Shown: positions 1 through 6,357, counted from the stretch's first letter. The stretch: DNA of 9,514 nt from Rhodospirillales bacterium (GCA_016195145.1 JACQAF010000074.1:1-9514); one strand, 5' to 3'. Made by a program: numbers and translations. Notes: generated from the letters alone by a model not told the origin.

Positions 1-98
1 ACCGGCAGCATTTCCTTCGGCATCGCCTTGGTCGCGGGCAGAAAGCGGGTGCCGAGCCCGCCGACCGGAAAGATCGCTTTACGTACTTGTTTGATCAT
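1..98 (-). CDS. galU: UTP--glucose-1-phosphate uridylyltransferase, N-terminal fragment (cut by window edge)
   Basis: Only the first 32 codons lie in the window; the gene continues past position 1. GalU makes UDP-glucose from UTP and glucose-1-phosphate in the cytoplasm, supplying exopolysaccharide, lipopolysaccharide and glucan synthesis. The visible N-terminus, starting MIKQVRKAIFPVGGLGTRF, carries the nucleotidyltransferase signature GGLGTRFLPATKAMPKEMLP at about residues 13-32. This includes the glycine-rich nucleotide loop with its arginine and the following lysines. The ATG at 96-98 matches the usual GalU start, although no good Shine-Dalgarno sequence precedes it. It lies 101 bases after the J-domain gene in the same orientation; this may be read-through or a separate promoter. 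The family assignment is firm; completeness cannot be judged. Confidence 0.93.
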   Translation of the reverse strand, partial: MIKQVRKAIFPVGGLGTRFLPATKAMPKEMLP

Positions 99-199
99 CG
101 GGAAGCTTGGCGGCAGGAAAAGGGGAATGATTGCGCCGGGGCGCTAATCGGGCCCGAGTTGTGCCACAGAGGCGGCGGCGAGGCAAGCGCGCCGGGAAA
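99..199. other. Intergenic region upstream of galU with a small GC-rich dyad
   Basis: This 101-base gap separates the J-domain gene from galU. It contains a short dyad at 130-148: ATT, then GCGC, a CGGG loop, GCGC, a one-base bulge and AAT. On the minus strand it is not followed by a T run, so it does not look like a standard intrinsic terminator. I see no convincing -35/-10 pair. It could hold the galU promoter or a weak terminator for the upstream operon, but neither is shown by sequence alone. Confidence 0.3.
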
Positions 200-919
200 C
201 TACGCAGCCAGAAGCAAGTCTTTGGCCTGATTGATTTTTGCGGCGAGATACGTGGACCCGCCCTGATCCGGGTGCAGCTTCATCATCAGCCGCCGATGCG
301 CCTCGCGGATAGCCGCCTTGCTGGCCCCCGGCTCGACACCGAGGATGCGATAGGCCTCCTCGCGGGTCATCGTGGCCGAAGACGTCCCGCCACCGCCACC
401 CCCCTCGGATGCTGCCCCATGATCGCCCGCCTGCCGCCAGTCCGGCTGCACTCGGTCGAGATAGGCTTCGAGCACCTGGGCCCCCTCGGCATCGTGCAGG
501 CGACATTCGGCCAACAGCTCCAGCAGCTGGTCGGCCGACAACTCGCCCAGCCGCCGGCCCCGCAACGGCCCGGCGAGGATCACGCCGTCCATCGCCCCGC
601 TATCGTGATCGAGCGACATGCGCAGCCACGCGGTTTCGATATCCGAATGCTGGCCGGGGGCGGGCCCCGCCGCATTGCGCGCCCGGGCGAGCAGCGATTT
701 CCAGCGGATCAGAAGCGGCGCCAGGGCCGACCCTAGCACCAGCGCCTGGCCCAGACGGCCGCTCACCGCCAGCCATGCGGCGACGGCGACGATCGCCGCC
801 CCGGCGAGCCACTTGAAGGCGATGAGGAGCTGCGCCGGTTTCGCCTCGCTGAAGCCGCGGGCGATAAAATAGACCACCAGCAGCAGGGCGGCGCCGGTCA
901 GCAGGTAGAAGATGAACAT
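200..919 (-). CDS. Membrane-anchored protein with C-terminal J domain (DnaJ family)
   Basis: A 239-residue protein. The N-terminus is hydrophobic (FYLLTGAALLLVVYFIA, residues 4-20) and a second hydrophobic stretch covers about 38-71, so it is probably anchored in the inner membrane by one or two helices. A soluble middle region (about 95-160) follows, containing SLDHDSGAMDG and an acidic leucine-rich helix. Next come a poly-glycine linker (about 173-178) and a J domain at 187-239 with the diagnostic HPD at 216-218. The HPD loop stimulates Hsp70 (DnaK) ATPase, so the protein probably recruits DnaK to a membrane-proximal client. The J domain sits at the C-terminus and lacks the Gly/Phe and zinc-finger regions of DnaJ, resembling Pam18/TIM14-type class III J proteins. 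Its start lies 9 bases after the stop of the VWA gene, which suggests translational coupling. The client is unknown. Confidence 0.88.
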   Translation of the reverse strand: MFIFYLLTGAALLLVVYFIARGFSEAKPAQLLIAFKWLAGAAIVAVAAWLAVSGRLGQALVLGSALAPLLIRWKSLLARARNAAGPAPGQHSDIETAWLRMSLDHDSGAMDGVILAGPLRGRRLGELSADQLLELLAECRLHDAEGAQVLEAYLDRVQPDWRQAGDHGAASEGGGGGGTSSATMTREEAYRILGVEPGASKAAIREAHRRLMMKLHPDQGGSTYLAAKINQAKDLLLAA

Positions 920-928
920 GGTCGCGGC

Positions 929-1624
929 TCAGCGCATGCGATGCGTGAGCATAAGGGCCGCCCCGCCGCGCCGACGGCCGAAATCCTCAAGCGCCCGACG
1001 CCCCCCGGCGGCGAAGGCGGCGGCGGCGGCGAGAAGATCGCGCAGCATGTCGGCGCTGCCAGCGTCGAATGGACAATACGCCCCGCCGGTCAGCCGGGCG
1101 ATTTCCTCGAAGCACTTGCGAGCCGCCGGCTCACCGCCCTCGTGGAACATGAAGGCCGGCACACCGAGCAGGCCAAGCTCGCCGGCAAGGCTGCACAGCA
1201 CATCGACGCTTTCCTCGACGCAGTCGCCGACAAAAACCAGCGCGCTCACCCGGCGGCGGCGCGTTTCAGCGATGGCGTGGCGCAACACGTCGGCGATCTG
1301 CGTCTCGCCGGCGATGCAATCGACCGCGGCCATGTGCGCGACAAGGTCTTTCGAATCGGCCAGCCATGCACTCGCCTCGAACCCGCCGAGGCCGCGATAC
1401 CACACAAGCTGGATTTCAAGGCCGCCCAGATCCTTGGTCGCGGCGAACATCTCGCCCTGGATACGCCGCGCCTGATCCCAGGTTGGCTCGCGGCTCGCCG
1501 TCGCGTCCATGGCGAAGATCAGGCGCCCCACCCCGCCGGCCGGCCGCACGGCGGGCATCGACTTCACCTTGGCGAGGAAGTCGGCCACTTCATGGCGGGT
1601 CGATTTGCTCGGCAGTTTGGCCAT
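929..1624 (-). CDS. Small VWA (von Willebrand factor A-like) domain protein
   Basis: A 231-residue protein with no signal peptide or membrane segment, hence probably cytoplasmic. It looks like a single VWA fold. Strand 1 (RLIFAMDATAS, about 34-44) ends in a MIDAS-type D40-x-T-x-S44, and a later hydrophobic strand (SALVFVGD, 127-134) ends in the usual second MIDAS aspartate D134. T108 in GETQI is a plausible third metal ligand. VWA domains of this kind bind a divalent metal and mediate protein-protein contacts. I place the start at 1624 (MAKLPSKST) because GGCGG lies 9 bases upstream (1634-1638). The in-frame ATG at 1633 would abut that GGCGG, and the longer frame to 1780 overlaps mipZ with low-complexity residues. 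The C-terminus is alanine-rich (about 199-207). It lies between mipZ and the J-domain gene; the specific role is unknown. Confidence 0.85.
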   Translation of the reverse strand: MAKLPSKSTRHEVADFLAKVKSMPAVRPAGGVGRLIFAMDATASREPTWDQARRIQGEMFAATKDLGGLEIQLVWYRGLGGFEASAWLADSKDLVAHMAAVDCIAGETQIADVLRHAIAETRRRRVSALVFVGDCVEESVDVLCSLAGELGLLGVPAFMFHEGGEPAARKCFEEIARLTGGAYCPFDAGSADMLRDLLAAAAAFAAGGRRALEDFGRRRGGAALMLTHRMR

Positions 1625-1633
1625 AATTCTCAT

Positions 1634-1638
1634 CCGCC
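1634..1638 (-). promoter_or_regulatory. Ribosome binding site deciding the VWA gene start
   Basis: GGCGG on the minus strand, 9 bases before the ATG at 1624. It would have no spacer for the alternative ATG at 1633, so it favours the shorter protein. Confidence 0.4.
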
Positions 1639-1685
1639 AGCGACGTGGGGGGATCTGCGTTCCGTCCGTCAAATGGGGTGGCGGA

Positions 1686-2576
1686 TCAGCCGTGTCCAGA
1701 GGCGGCGACGGCCGCCGCCGCCGTATCCGCGTGCATGCCGACAGCGGCCAGAAGCTCGCGCACCTCCTGCCGGGCCGCAAGATGGGACATGTTGAGCGGC
1801 GTCCCGAGACCCGGCTCGCGCAGATCGAGCAGTGTCAGACCGGAAAGAAACATCTCGCGGAAAATCACCCGGTCGCAGAAGCCCGGCGCCAGGCGAAAGC
1901 CGATCCGCTTGGCTAGCCGTCCCAGCACCTCGCCCACGGCGCGCTTGTTGCGCGCATCGAGGCTGCCCAGCCGGTTGCGCATGACCAGCCAGTCGATCGA
2001 TTCGCCGTCGCGCATGGCGCGGCGCTTCTTCTGCTCCCACACCATTTCGCTGTACAGGCTCGGCCCCGCGATGCGCAGCGTCTCGGCATCGACCTTGGCG
2101 AGGAGGTCGAGATCGACGAAGCTGTCATTGAGCGGCGTCACCAGCGTGTCGGCATGCGAATGGGCGAGACGGGAAAGGTAGCTGTCGCTACCCGGCGTGT
2201 CGATCACCACCACGTCGTTGGTCGCCGCCAGCTCGCCGAAGACGACGACGAAACGGACGCGCTCGTCGTCGTCGGCCGCGACGCCGCGCAAAGTAGACCG
2301 GCGCACCGCGCGGTGGGTGGGCATCGGCAGCCGCACGCCGCGCGATTTGGCGAGTGCGGCGCGATTCTCGAAATAGCGGGTCAGCGTCGCCTGCCGTGCA
2401 TCGACATCGAGGCTGCCGACCGCATAGCCCGCGCGCAGCAACCCGACGATCAGATGCATGGCAGCGGTCGATTTGCCGGAGCCGCCCTTCTCGTTGCCCA
2501 GCACGATCACGCGGGCGCGATGGCGCGGCGGCGCGGCGGATTCGGGATGGACGAGCGAACCGGGGATTCCGACCAT
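1686..2576 (-). CDS. mipZ: Division plane positioning ATPase MipZ (ParA family)
   Basis: A 296-residue cytoplasmic P-loop ATPase. In Caulobacter, MipZ binds ParB at the chromosome origins, forms a bipolar gradient on DNA and blocks FtsZ polymerisation away from midcell. Diagnostic features are the deviant Walker A NEKGGSGKST (28-37) with signature K30 and catalytic-loop K35; the DVDARQ switch region (57-62) followed by RYFENR; the DTPG switch II (126-129); VTPLNDSFVDLDLL (146-159); and the MipZ-specific VWEQKKRR...DWLVMRNRL block (179-203). The start is uncertain. ATG 2576 gives about 20 residues before the first beta strand, slightly longer than typical. An in-frame TTG at 2609 would add 11 more. 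No strong Shine-Dalgarno is present for either. The gene lies 55 bases after the reductase gene and 61 bases before the VWA gene, all co-oriented. Confidence 0.93.
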   Translation of the reverse strand: MVGIPGSLVHPESAAPPRHRARVIVLGNEKGGSGKSTAAMHLIVGLLRAGYAVGSLDVDARQATLTRYFENRAALAKSRGVRLPMPTHRAVRRSTLRGVAADDDERVRFVVVFGELAATNDVVVIDTPGSDSYLSRLAHSHADTLVTPLNDSFVDLDLLAKVDAETLRIAGPSLYSEMVWEQKKRRAMRDGESIDWLVMRNRLGSLDARNKRAVGEVLGRLAKRIGFRLAPGFCDRVIFREMFLSGLTLLDLREPGLGTPLNMSHLAARQEVRELLAAVGMHADTAAAAVAASGHG

Positions 2577-2631
2577 ATGCGAAAGTCTAACCCCTTCGTT
2601 GCCGGACAAGCAATTCGCGCCTGCGCCCGCG

Positions 2632-3474
2632 TTAACCTTGTTTTTTGGGCTTGATCGCGTCCCAGTCGGCGTCGGTCAGGCGGTCGAGAAAATTGAACTG
2701 GCCGCCGCCCTTGAGCCAGGCGCCGCCGTCGATGGTCACGCATTCGCCGTTGATGTAGCCCGCCTGGTCGGACAGCAGATAGCTTGCGAGATTGGCGAGC
2801 TCGATATGCTCGCCGACCCGACCGAGCGGTACGCGGCTTTCATAATCCTTGGCGATATCGGCGCGCGGCATCAGCCGCTCCCACGCGCCGGGGGTGGGGA
2901 ACGGCCCGGGCGCGATGGCGTTGAGCCGGATGCCCCGCCCGCCCCATTCGACGGCAAGGCTACGGGTCATCGCCAGCACGCCCGCCTTGGCCATCGCCGA
3001 GGGCACGACATAGCCCGAGCCGGTCCAGGCATAGGTGGTGACGATCGACAGCACGGTCGCCTTGCGCTTGGCGGCGAGCCAGCGCCGGCCGCAGGCGAGC
3101 GTCGCATAGGCCGAGCCGTGAAGGACGATGCCGAGCACCGAATCGACGGCGCGCGGCGACAGGGTCTCGCTGCGGGCGATGAAGTTGCCGGCGGCGTTGT
3201 TGAGCAGTACGTCGAGTGGCCCGTCGGCCCAGATCTTTTCGATCATCGCCTCGACCTGGGCCGGATCGCGGATATCGCAGGCATGCCACGTCACCGGGCC
3301 GGGAAAGGCGGACATCAGCTCCCACGCTGTTTCCTCGACCACATTCTGCCGCCGGCCGCAGATGACCAGCTCCGCCCCCAGTTCGAGGAACCGCCGGCCC
3401 ATGCTCTTGCCGAGCCCGGTGCCGCCGCCGGTGACGAGGATCTTTTTGCCTTTGAGCAGATCGGGCGTAAACAT
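2632..3474 (-). CDS. 2,4-dienoyl-CoA reductase-type short-chain dehydrogenase (SDR family)
   Basis: A 280-residue Rossmann-fold oxidoreductase. The cofactor loop TGGGTGLGK is at 15-23, C39-G-R-R42 suggests NADPH preference, and D67 and NNAAGN (92-97) follow. The ordinary SDR YxxxK tyrosine is replaced by serine (S159-A-M-A-K163). However, N97, Y148, S159 and K163 reproduce exactly the spacing of the Asn/Tyr/Ser/Lys active site of mitochondrial 2,4-dienoyl-CoA reductase DECR1 (offsets 51, 11 and 15 from the tyrosine). The C-terminal GGQFNFLDRLTDADWD also resembles DECR. It would use NADPH to reduce trans-2,4-dienoyl-CoA to 3-enoyl-CoA during beta-oxidation of unsaturated fatty acids. The start is supported by GGGGAGG eight bases upstream. 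It is divergent from an acyl-CoA synthetase, which fits fatty acid catabolism. The exact substrate is inferred. Confidence 0.88.
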   Translation of the reverse strand: MFTPDLLKGKKILVTGGGTGLGKSMGRRFLELGAELVICGRRQNVVEETAWELMSAFPGPVTWHACDIRDPAQVEAMIEKIWADGPLDVLLNNAAGNFIARSETLSPRAVDSVLGIVLHGSAYATLACGRRWLAAKRKATVLSIVTTYAWTGSGYVVPSAMAKAGVLAMTRSLAVEWGGRGIRLNAIAPGPFPTPGAWERLMPRADIAKDYESRVPLGRVGEHIELANLASYLLSDQAGYINGECVTIDGGAWLKGGGQFNFLDRLTDADWDAIKPKKQG

Positions 3475-3482
3475 TCGATGGG

Positions 3483-3489
3483 CCTCCCC
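3483..3489 (-). promoter_or_regulatory. Ribosome binding site of the dienoyl-CoA reductase gene
   Basis: GGGGAGG on the minus strand, eight bases before the ATG at 3474; close to the ideal anti-Shine-Dalgarno match, and it confirms the start. Confidence 0.75.
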
Positions 3490-3560
3490 TGGCGGCGATG
3501 GTTATGCGAGATATCTACCCGACCGGCGGCCCGGCTGGCTATGCTGGCGCAGTGCGAGGG

Positions 3561-3565
3561 GGAGG
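3561..3565 (+). promoter_or_regulatory. Ribosome binding site deciding the acyl-CoA synthetase start
   Basis: GGAGG seven bases before the ATG at 3573, within a purine-rich run. It selects this start over the in-frame ATGs at 3498 and 3504, whose extra residues have no family resemblance. Confidence 0.8.
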
Positions 3566-3572
3566 ACTGGGA

Positions 3573-5204
3573 ATGATCGTCAAGGCCGCCACCTACGATG
3601 CCGTGCGCGAGCGGTTCCGCTGGCAGGTGCCGGCGCGCTACAATATCGGCGTCGATGTGTGCGACCGCCACGCCGCCGCGCATCCGGACAACACAGCCCT
3701 TATCTTCGTCGATGAAGGTGGGGCCGTCCGCCGCTACAGCTTCGCCGATATCCGGCGCGACTCGAACCGCCTTGCCAATGCGCTGGCGGCGCACGGCGTC
3801 GGGCAGGGAGACCGTATCGGTATCCTTCTCCAGCAATCGCCGGAAGCCGCCATCGCCCATGTCGCTGCCTATAAATCGGGGCTGATCGCCGTGCCGCTCT
3901 TCGTGCTGTTCGGCGAAGAGGCGCTCGAATACCGCCTCGGCAATGCGGGCGCACGCGCCCTGGTCACCGACGCCGCCAACTTGCCCAAGATTCTCGCCAT
4001 CCGCGACTGCCTGCCGGAGCTCCGGGTCGTCTTCGTGGTCGGCGGCGAGGGCGAGGCCGGAACGCTCGACTTCGCGGCGACGGTGGCGCGCGCCTCGGAC
4101 AAATTCGCCCCCGTCAACAACGCGGCCGACGATCCCGCCGTGATCATCTACACTTCGGGCACCACCGGGCCGCCCAAGGGTGCGTTGCACGCCCATCGCG
4201 TGCTGCTCGGCCATCTGCCGGGGGTCGAGTTTCCCCATAATTTCTTCCCCCAGCCGGGGGACGTGTTCTGGACCCCGGCCGACTGGGCATGGATCGGGGG
4301 GCTGTTCGACGTGCTGATGCCGGCCTGGCATCACGGCGTTCCCGTGCTCGCCCACCGCTTCCGCAAGTTCGAGCCGGACGCCGCCTTCGACCTGATGGCC
4401 CGCCACGGGGTGCGCAATGTCTTCCTGCCGCCGACGGCGCTCAAGCTGATGCGCCAGGCAGGCGCGCCGGCCGGGCACGGGGTCCGCCTGCGCTCGCTGG
4501 GCAGCGGCGGCGAGACGCTGGGTGGCGAGCTTCTCGACTGGGGCCGCGAAACCTTCGGCGTGACGATCAATGAATTCTACGGCCAGACCGAATGCAATCT
4601 CGTGGTCGGCAATGCCGCCGGGGTGATGGAAATCCGCCCCGGCTCGATGGGCCGCGCCGTGCCCGGCCATATCGTCGGCGTGGTCGACGACGAGGGGCGC
4701 GAACTGCCCGACGGCGAAACCGGCCAGATCGCCATCCGCCGGCCCGACCCGGTGATGTTCCTCGGTTACTGGCAGAACCCTAAGGCGACGGCGGAAAAAT
4801 TCGCCGGCGACTGGCTGCTGACCGGCGACATGGGCCGGCGCGACGCCGAGGGTTACTTCTGGTATGTCGGCCGGGCCGACGACGTGATCACCTCGGCCGG
4901 CTATCGCATCGGTCCGGCCGAGATCGAGGATTGCCTGTTGCGCCATCCGGCGGTGGCGATGGCGGCGGCGATCGGTATCCCCGACCCGGTGCGCACCGAA
5001 TCGGTGAAGGCGTTCATCGTCCTCAAGCCCGGCCGGACGGGCGACGCGGCGCTCGCGCGCGCGATCCAGGAGCATGTGAAGACGCGGCTTGCCGCCCACG
5101 AATATCCGCGCGAGGTGGAGTTCGTCGACTCCCTGCCCTTCACCGCCACCGGCAAGATCATCCGCCGCGAGCTGCGCGCCCGCGAGGCGGCGAAGAAACG
5201 CTAG
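3573..5204 (+). CDS. AMP-forming acyl-CoA synthetase (ANL superfamily)
   Basis: A 543-residue soluble adenylate-forming enzyme, full length for the family. It activates a carboxylic acid with ATP to an acyl-adenylate, then forms the CoA thioester. Motifs are in the expected order: the phosphate-binding loop YTSGTTGPPKG (193-203), EFYGQTE (334-340), the ATP-ribose aspartate in LLTGDMG (D419), the hinge region around GRADDVITSAGYRIGPAEIE, and the catalytic C-terminal lysine in TATGKIIRRE (K528). The overall look is closest to the medium-chain (ACSM-like) and acetyl/propionyl-type synthetases, but chain length cannot be read from the sequence. It is divergent from a dienoyl-CoA reductase, pointing to fatty acid use. 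Its stop overlaps that of the convergent methyltransferase gene. Confidence 0.9.
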   Translation: MIVKAATYDAVRERFRWQVPARYNIGVDVCDRHAAAHPDNTALIFVDEGGAVRRYSFADIRRDSNRLANALAAHGVGQGDRIGILLQQSPEAAIAHVAAYKSGLIAVPLFVLFGEEALEYRLGNAGARALVTDAANLPKILAIRDCLPELRVVFVVGGEGEAGTLDFAATVARASDKFAPVNNAADDPAVIIYTSGTTGPPKGALHAHRVLLGHLPGVEFPHNFFPQPGDVFWTPADWAWIGGLFDVLMPAWHHGVPVLAHRFRKFEPDAAFDLMARHGVRNVFLPPTALKLMRQAGAPAGHGVRLRSLGSGGETLGGELLDWGRETFGVTINEFYGQTECNLVVGNAAGVMEIRPGSMGRAVPGHIVGVVDDEGRELPDGETGQIAIRRPDPVMFLGYWQNPKATAEKFAGDWLLTGDMGRRDAEGYFWYVGRADDVITSAGYRIGPAEIEDCLLRHPAVAMAAAIGIPDPVRTESVKAFIVLKPGRTGDAALARAIQEHVKTRLAAHEYPREVEFVDSLPFTATGKIIRRELRAREAAKKR

Positions 5205-6244
5205 CCGGGCCGGCGCAGGGCGTAGCAGCGGCCGTGGACCGGCTGAAGGTCCTCGGTGCGCAGAACCTCGTCGCTCGCCGCCGCGCCGGTGAGCCCCGCA
5301 TCGCTTGCCGTGCGGCGGACATAATCATCGGCATGTGCGTAGCGGCCGCTGGCGGCGAGGCGGAATGGCGCGCCCTCCGCCTTCTCGACCGTGAAAACGA
5401 ACAGCCCGCCCGGGAGCAGGACGCGAAACGCGCCGGCGAATACGGGCGCGAGATCGCCGAAATAGACCAGCACGTCGCTCGCCAGCGCAAGCGTATAGCG
5501 CCGGGCGGTGGCGGCGAGATAGCGCCCGATCTCGTCCGCCGCCAGATCGTCGTAAAGGCCGCGCGCTTGCGCCCGCTCGATCATACGCGGGGCCAGATCG
5601 ACCCCGTCGAGGCGGCGGGCCAGCGCCTTGAACAGCGGTGCGTTGAGACCGGTGCCGCAGCCGAGATCGAGAATGTCCTGGCGCGGCGGATTGGGGCCAA
5701 GGGCGGCAAGCGCTGCGCGATGGACGATTTCCGGCCCCTTGTAGTCGAGCCAGTGGCGCAGCTTCTCGTCGTATTTGTCAGCGATGCCGTCGAACTGCCC
5801 GATCACGTATTCGTCGGCCGCCCGCGCCGGGGCCTGGCCCGACAGCGCATCGACCATGTGCCGGATGTCACCGCGCGCGGGCGCCAGTGCATGACAGCGC
5901 CGGAAGGTGGCGAGCGCCGCGTCGCGCTGGCCGGCCTGTTTCTGCAGCTCGGCCAGCGCCAGCAACAGGGCCAGCGAGTCGGGCTCGTGGGCAAGCGCCC
6001 GCTCGGTCTTGGCAATCTTACGCGCGATGTCTTCCTGCCGGCGGAGGGTGCCGATCGCCACGTCGACCCCCGGTTTGCTCGCCGCCGCCGCCGCCTGGGC
6101 CAGCGCGTCGAAATCCACGTCCGGCATGCCGATCTGGCCGGCGTGGCGCAGCAGCATGTCGCTGACCCCCGCCGGCCGGCGCGCCGTGCCCGGCGGCCGG
6201 TTCGCCCCCTGCTTTGCCTGTTTGCGACGGTCCCGGCGGCTCAT
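5201..6244 (-). CDS. TPR-containing class I SAM-dependent methyltransferase
   Basis: A 347-residue cytoplasmic protein. A basic N-terminal tail (MSRRDRRKQAK) and a spacer precede one or two helical TPR-like repeats at about 83-120 (LLLALAELQKQAGQRDAALA). A Rossmann methyltransferase domain follows: motif I ILDLGCGTG (191-199), an acidic residue after strand 2 in GVDLAPRM (D216), ASDVLVYFGDL (256-265), and the post-motif strand LLPGGLFVFTVE (276-287). The segment EYVIGQFDGIADKYDEKL before motif I is typical of the predicted TPR-repeat methyltransferases (COG4976 type). The target is unknown; BioC/UbiE-like small-molecule methylation and protein methylation are both possible. The start is well supported by GGAAGGA upstream. 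It is convergent with the acyl-CoA synthetase, sharing a CTAG, and divergent from the isomerase gene. Confidence 0.87.
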   Translation of the reverse strand: MSRRDRRKQAKQGANRPPGTARRPAGVSDMLLRHAGQIGMPDVDFDALAQAAAAASKPGVDVAIGTLRRQEDIARKIAKTERALAHEPDSLALLLALAELQKQAGQRDAALATFRRCHALAPARGDIRHMVDALSGQAPARAADEYVIGQFDGIADKYDEKLRHWLDYKGPEIVHRAALAALGPNPPRQDILDLGCGTGLNAPLFKALARRLDGVDLAPRMIERAQARGLYDDLAADEIGRYLAATARRYTLALASDVLVYFGDLAPVFAGAFRVLLPGGLFVFTVEKAEGAPFRLAASGRYAHADDYVRRTASDAGLTGAAASDEVLRTEDLQPVHGRCYALRRPG

Positions 6245-6251
6245 GGTTGCG

Positions 6252-6258
6252 TCCTTCC
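6252..6258 (-). promoter_or_regulatory. Ribosome binding site of the methyltransferase gene
   Basis: GGAAGGA on the minus strand, seven bases from the ATG at 6244; it supports this start over the in-frame methionines at residues 30 and 40. Confidence 0.7.
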
Positions 6259-6343
6259 GACCCCTGACGAAAACGCTAGCAGAGCGGCCCGACTTGTACC
6301 ATCGTGGGGCTTCCAGAACCGATCCCCTAGCGCCCTTCCGTCC

Positions 6344-6347
6344 GGAG
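6344..6347 (+). promoter_or_regulatory. Ribosome binding site deciding the isomerase start
   Basis: GGAG ten bases before the ATG at 6358. It lies only one base from the alternative in-frame TTG at 6349, which it could not serve. Confidence 0.55.
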
Positions 6348-6357
6348 ATTGCCCAAG

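Larger units (their letters stand above)
3475..3572. promoter_or_regulatory. Divergent promoter region between reductase and acyl-CoA synthetase genes
   Basis: This 98-base gap must hold start signals for both genes unless they are read from further away. It contains good ribosome binding sites at each end and a perfect 8-base palindrome AGATATCT at 3509-3516 near its middle, an AT-rich island in GC-rich DNA. A TATGCT at 3540-3545 could be a plus-strand -10 box, but no matching -35 is clear. A regulator binding here could control both genes; this is inference. Confidence 0.4.
6245..6357. promoter_or_regulatory. Divergent intergenic region, methyltransferase / isomerase genes
   Basis: A 113-base gap between two divergent starts. 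It holds GGAAGGA for the methyltransferase (minus strand, 6252-6258, seven bases from its ATG) and GGAG for the isomerase (6344-6347). Promoters for both genes are expected here. TTGTAC at 6294-6299 is a possible plus-strand -35 element, but no good -10 follows. No longer inverted repeat is visible. Confidence 0.35.

Noticed and set aside
394..408. A C-rich run that could suggest a structured DNA or repeat element.
   Set aside because: It is the coding sequence of the poly-glycine linker of the J-domain protein.
1016..1032. A GGC/GCG triplet run that looks like a microsatellite.
   Set aside because: It encodes the alanine-rich C-terminus of the VWA protein; codon bias in GC-rich DNA explains it.
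3498..3572. In-frame ATGs at 3498 and 3504 as starts for the acyl-CoA synthetase.
   Set aside because: The GGAGG at 3561-3565 is ideally spaced for 3573, and the extra 25 residues have no family character.
2458..3576. A 372-codon plus-strand frame antisense to the dienoyl-CoA reductase and the mipZ start.
   Set aside because: The minus strand carries clear SDR and MipZ motifs; the plus frame is low-complexity shadow sequence.
3315..5099. A long open frame (594 codons) antisense to the acyl-CoA synthetase gene.
   Set aside because: It mirrors a strongly supported gene; GC-rich DNA suppresses stop codons on the opposite strand. Its composition (His/Arg/Asp-rich) and lack of family motifs mark it as a shadow.
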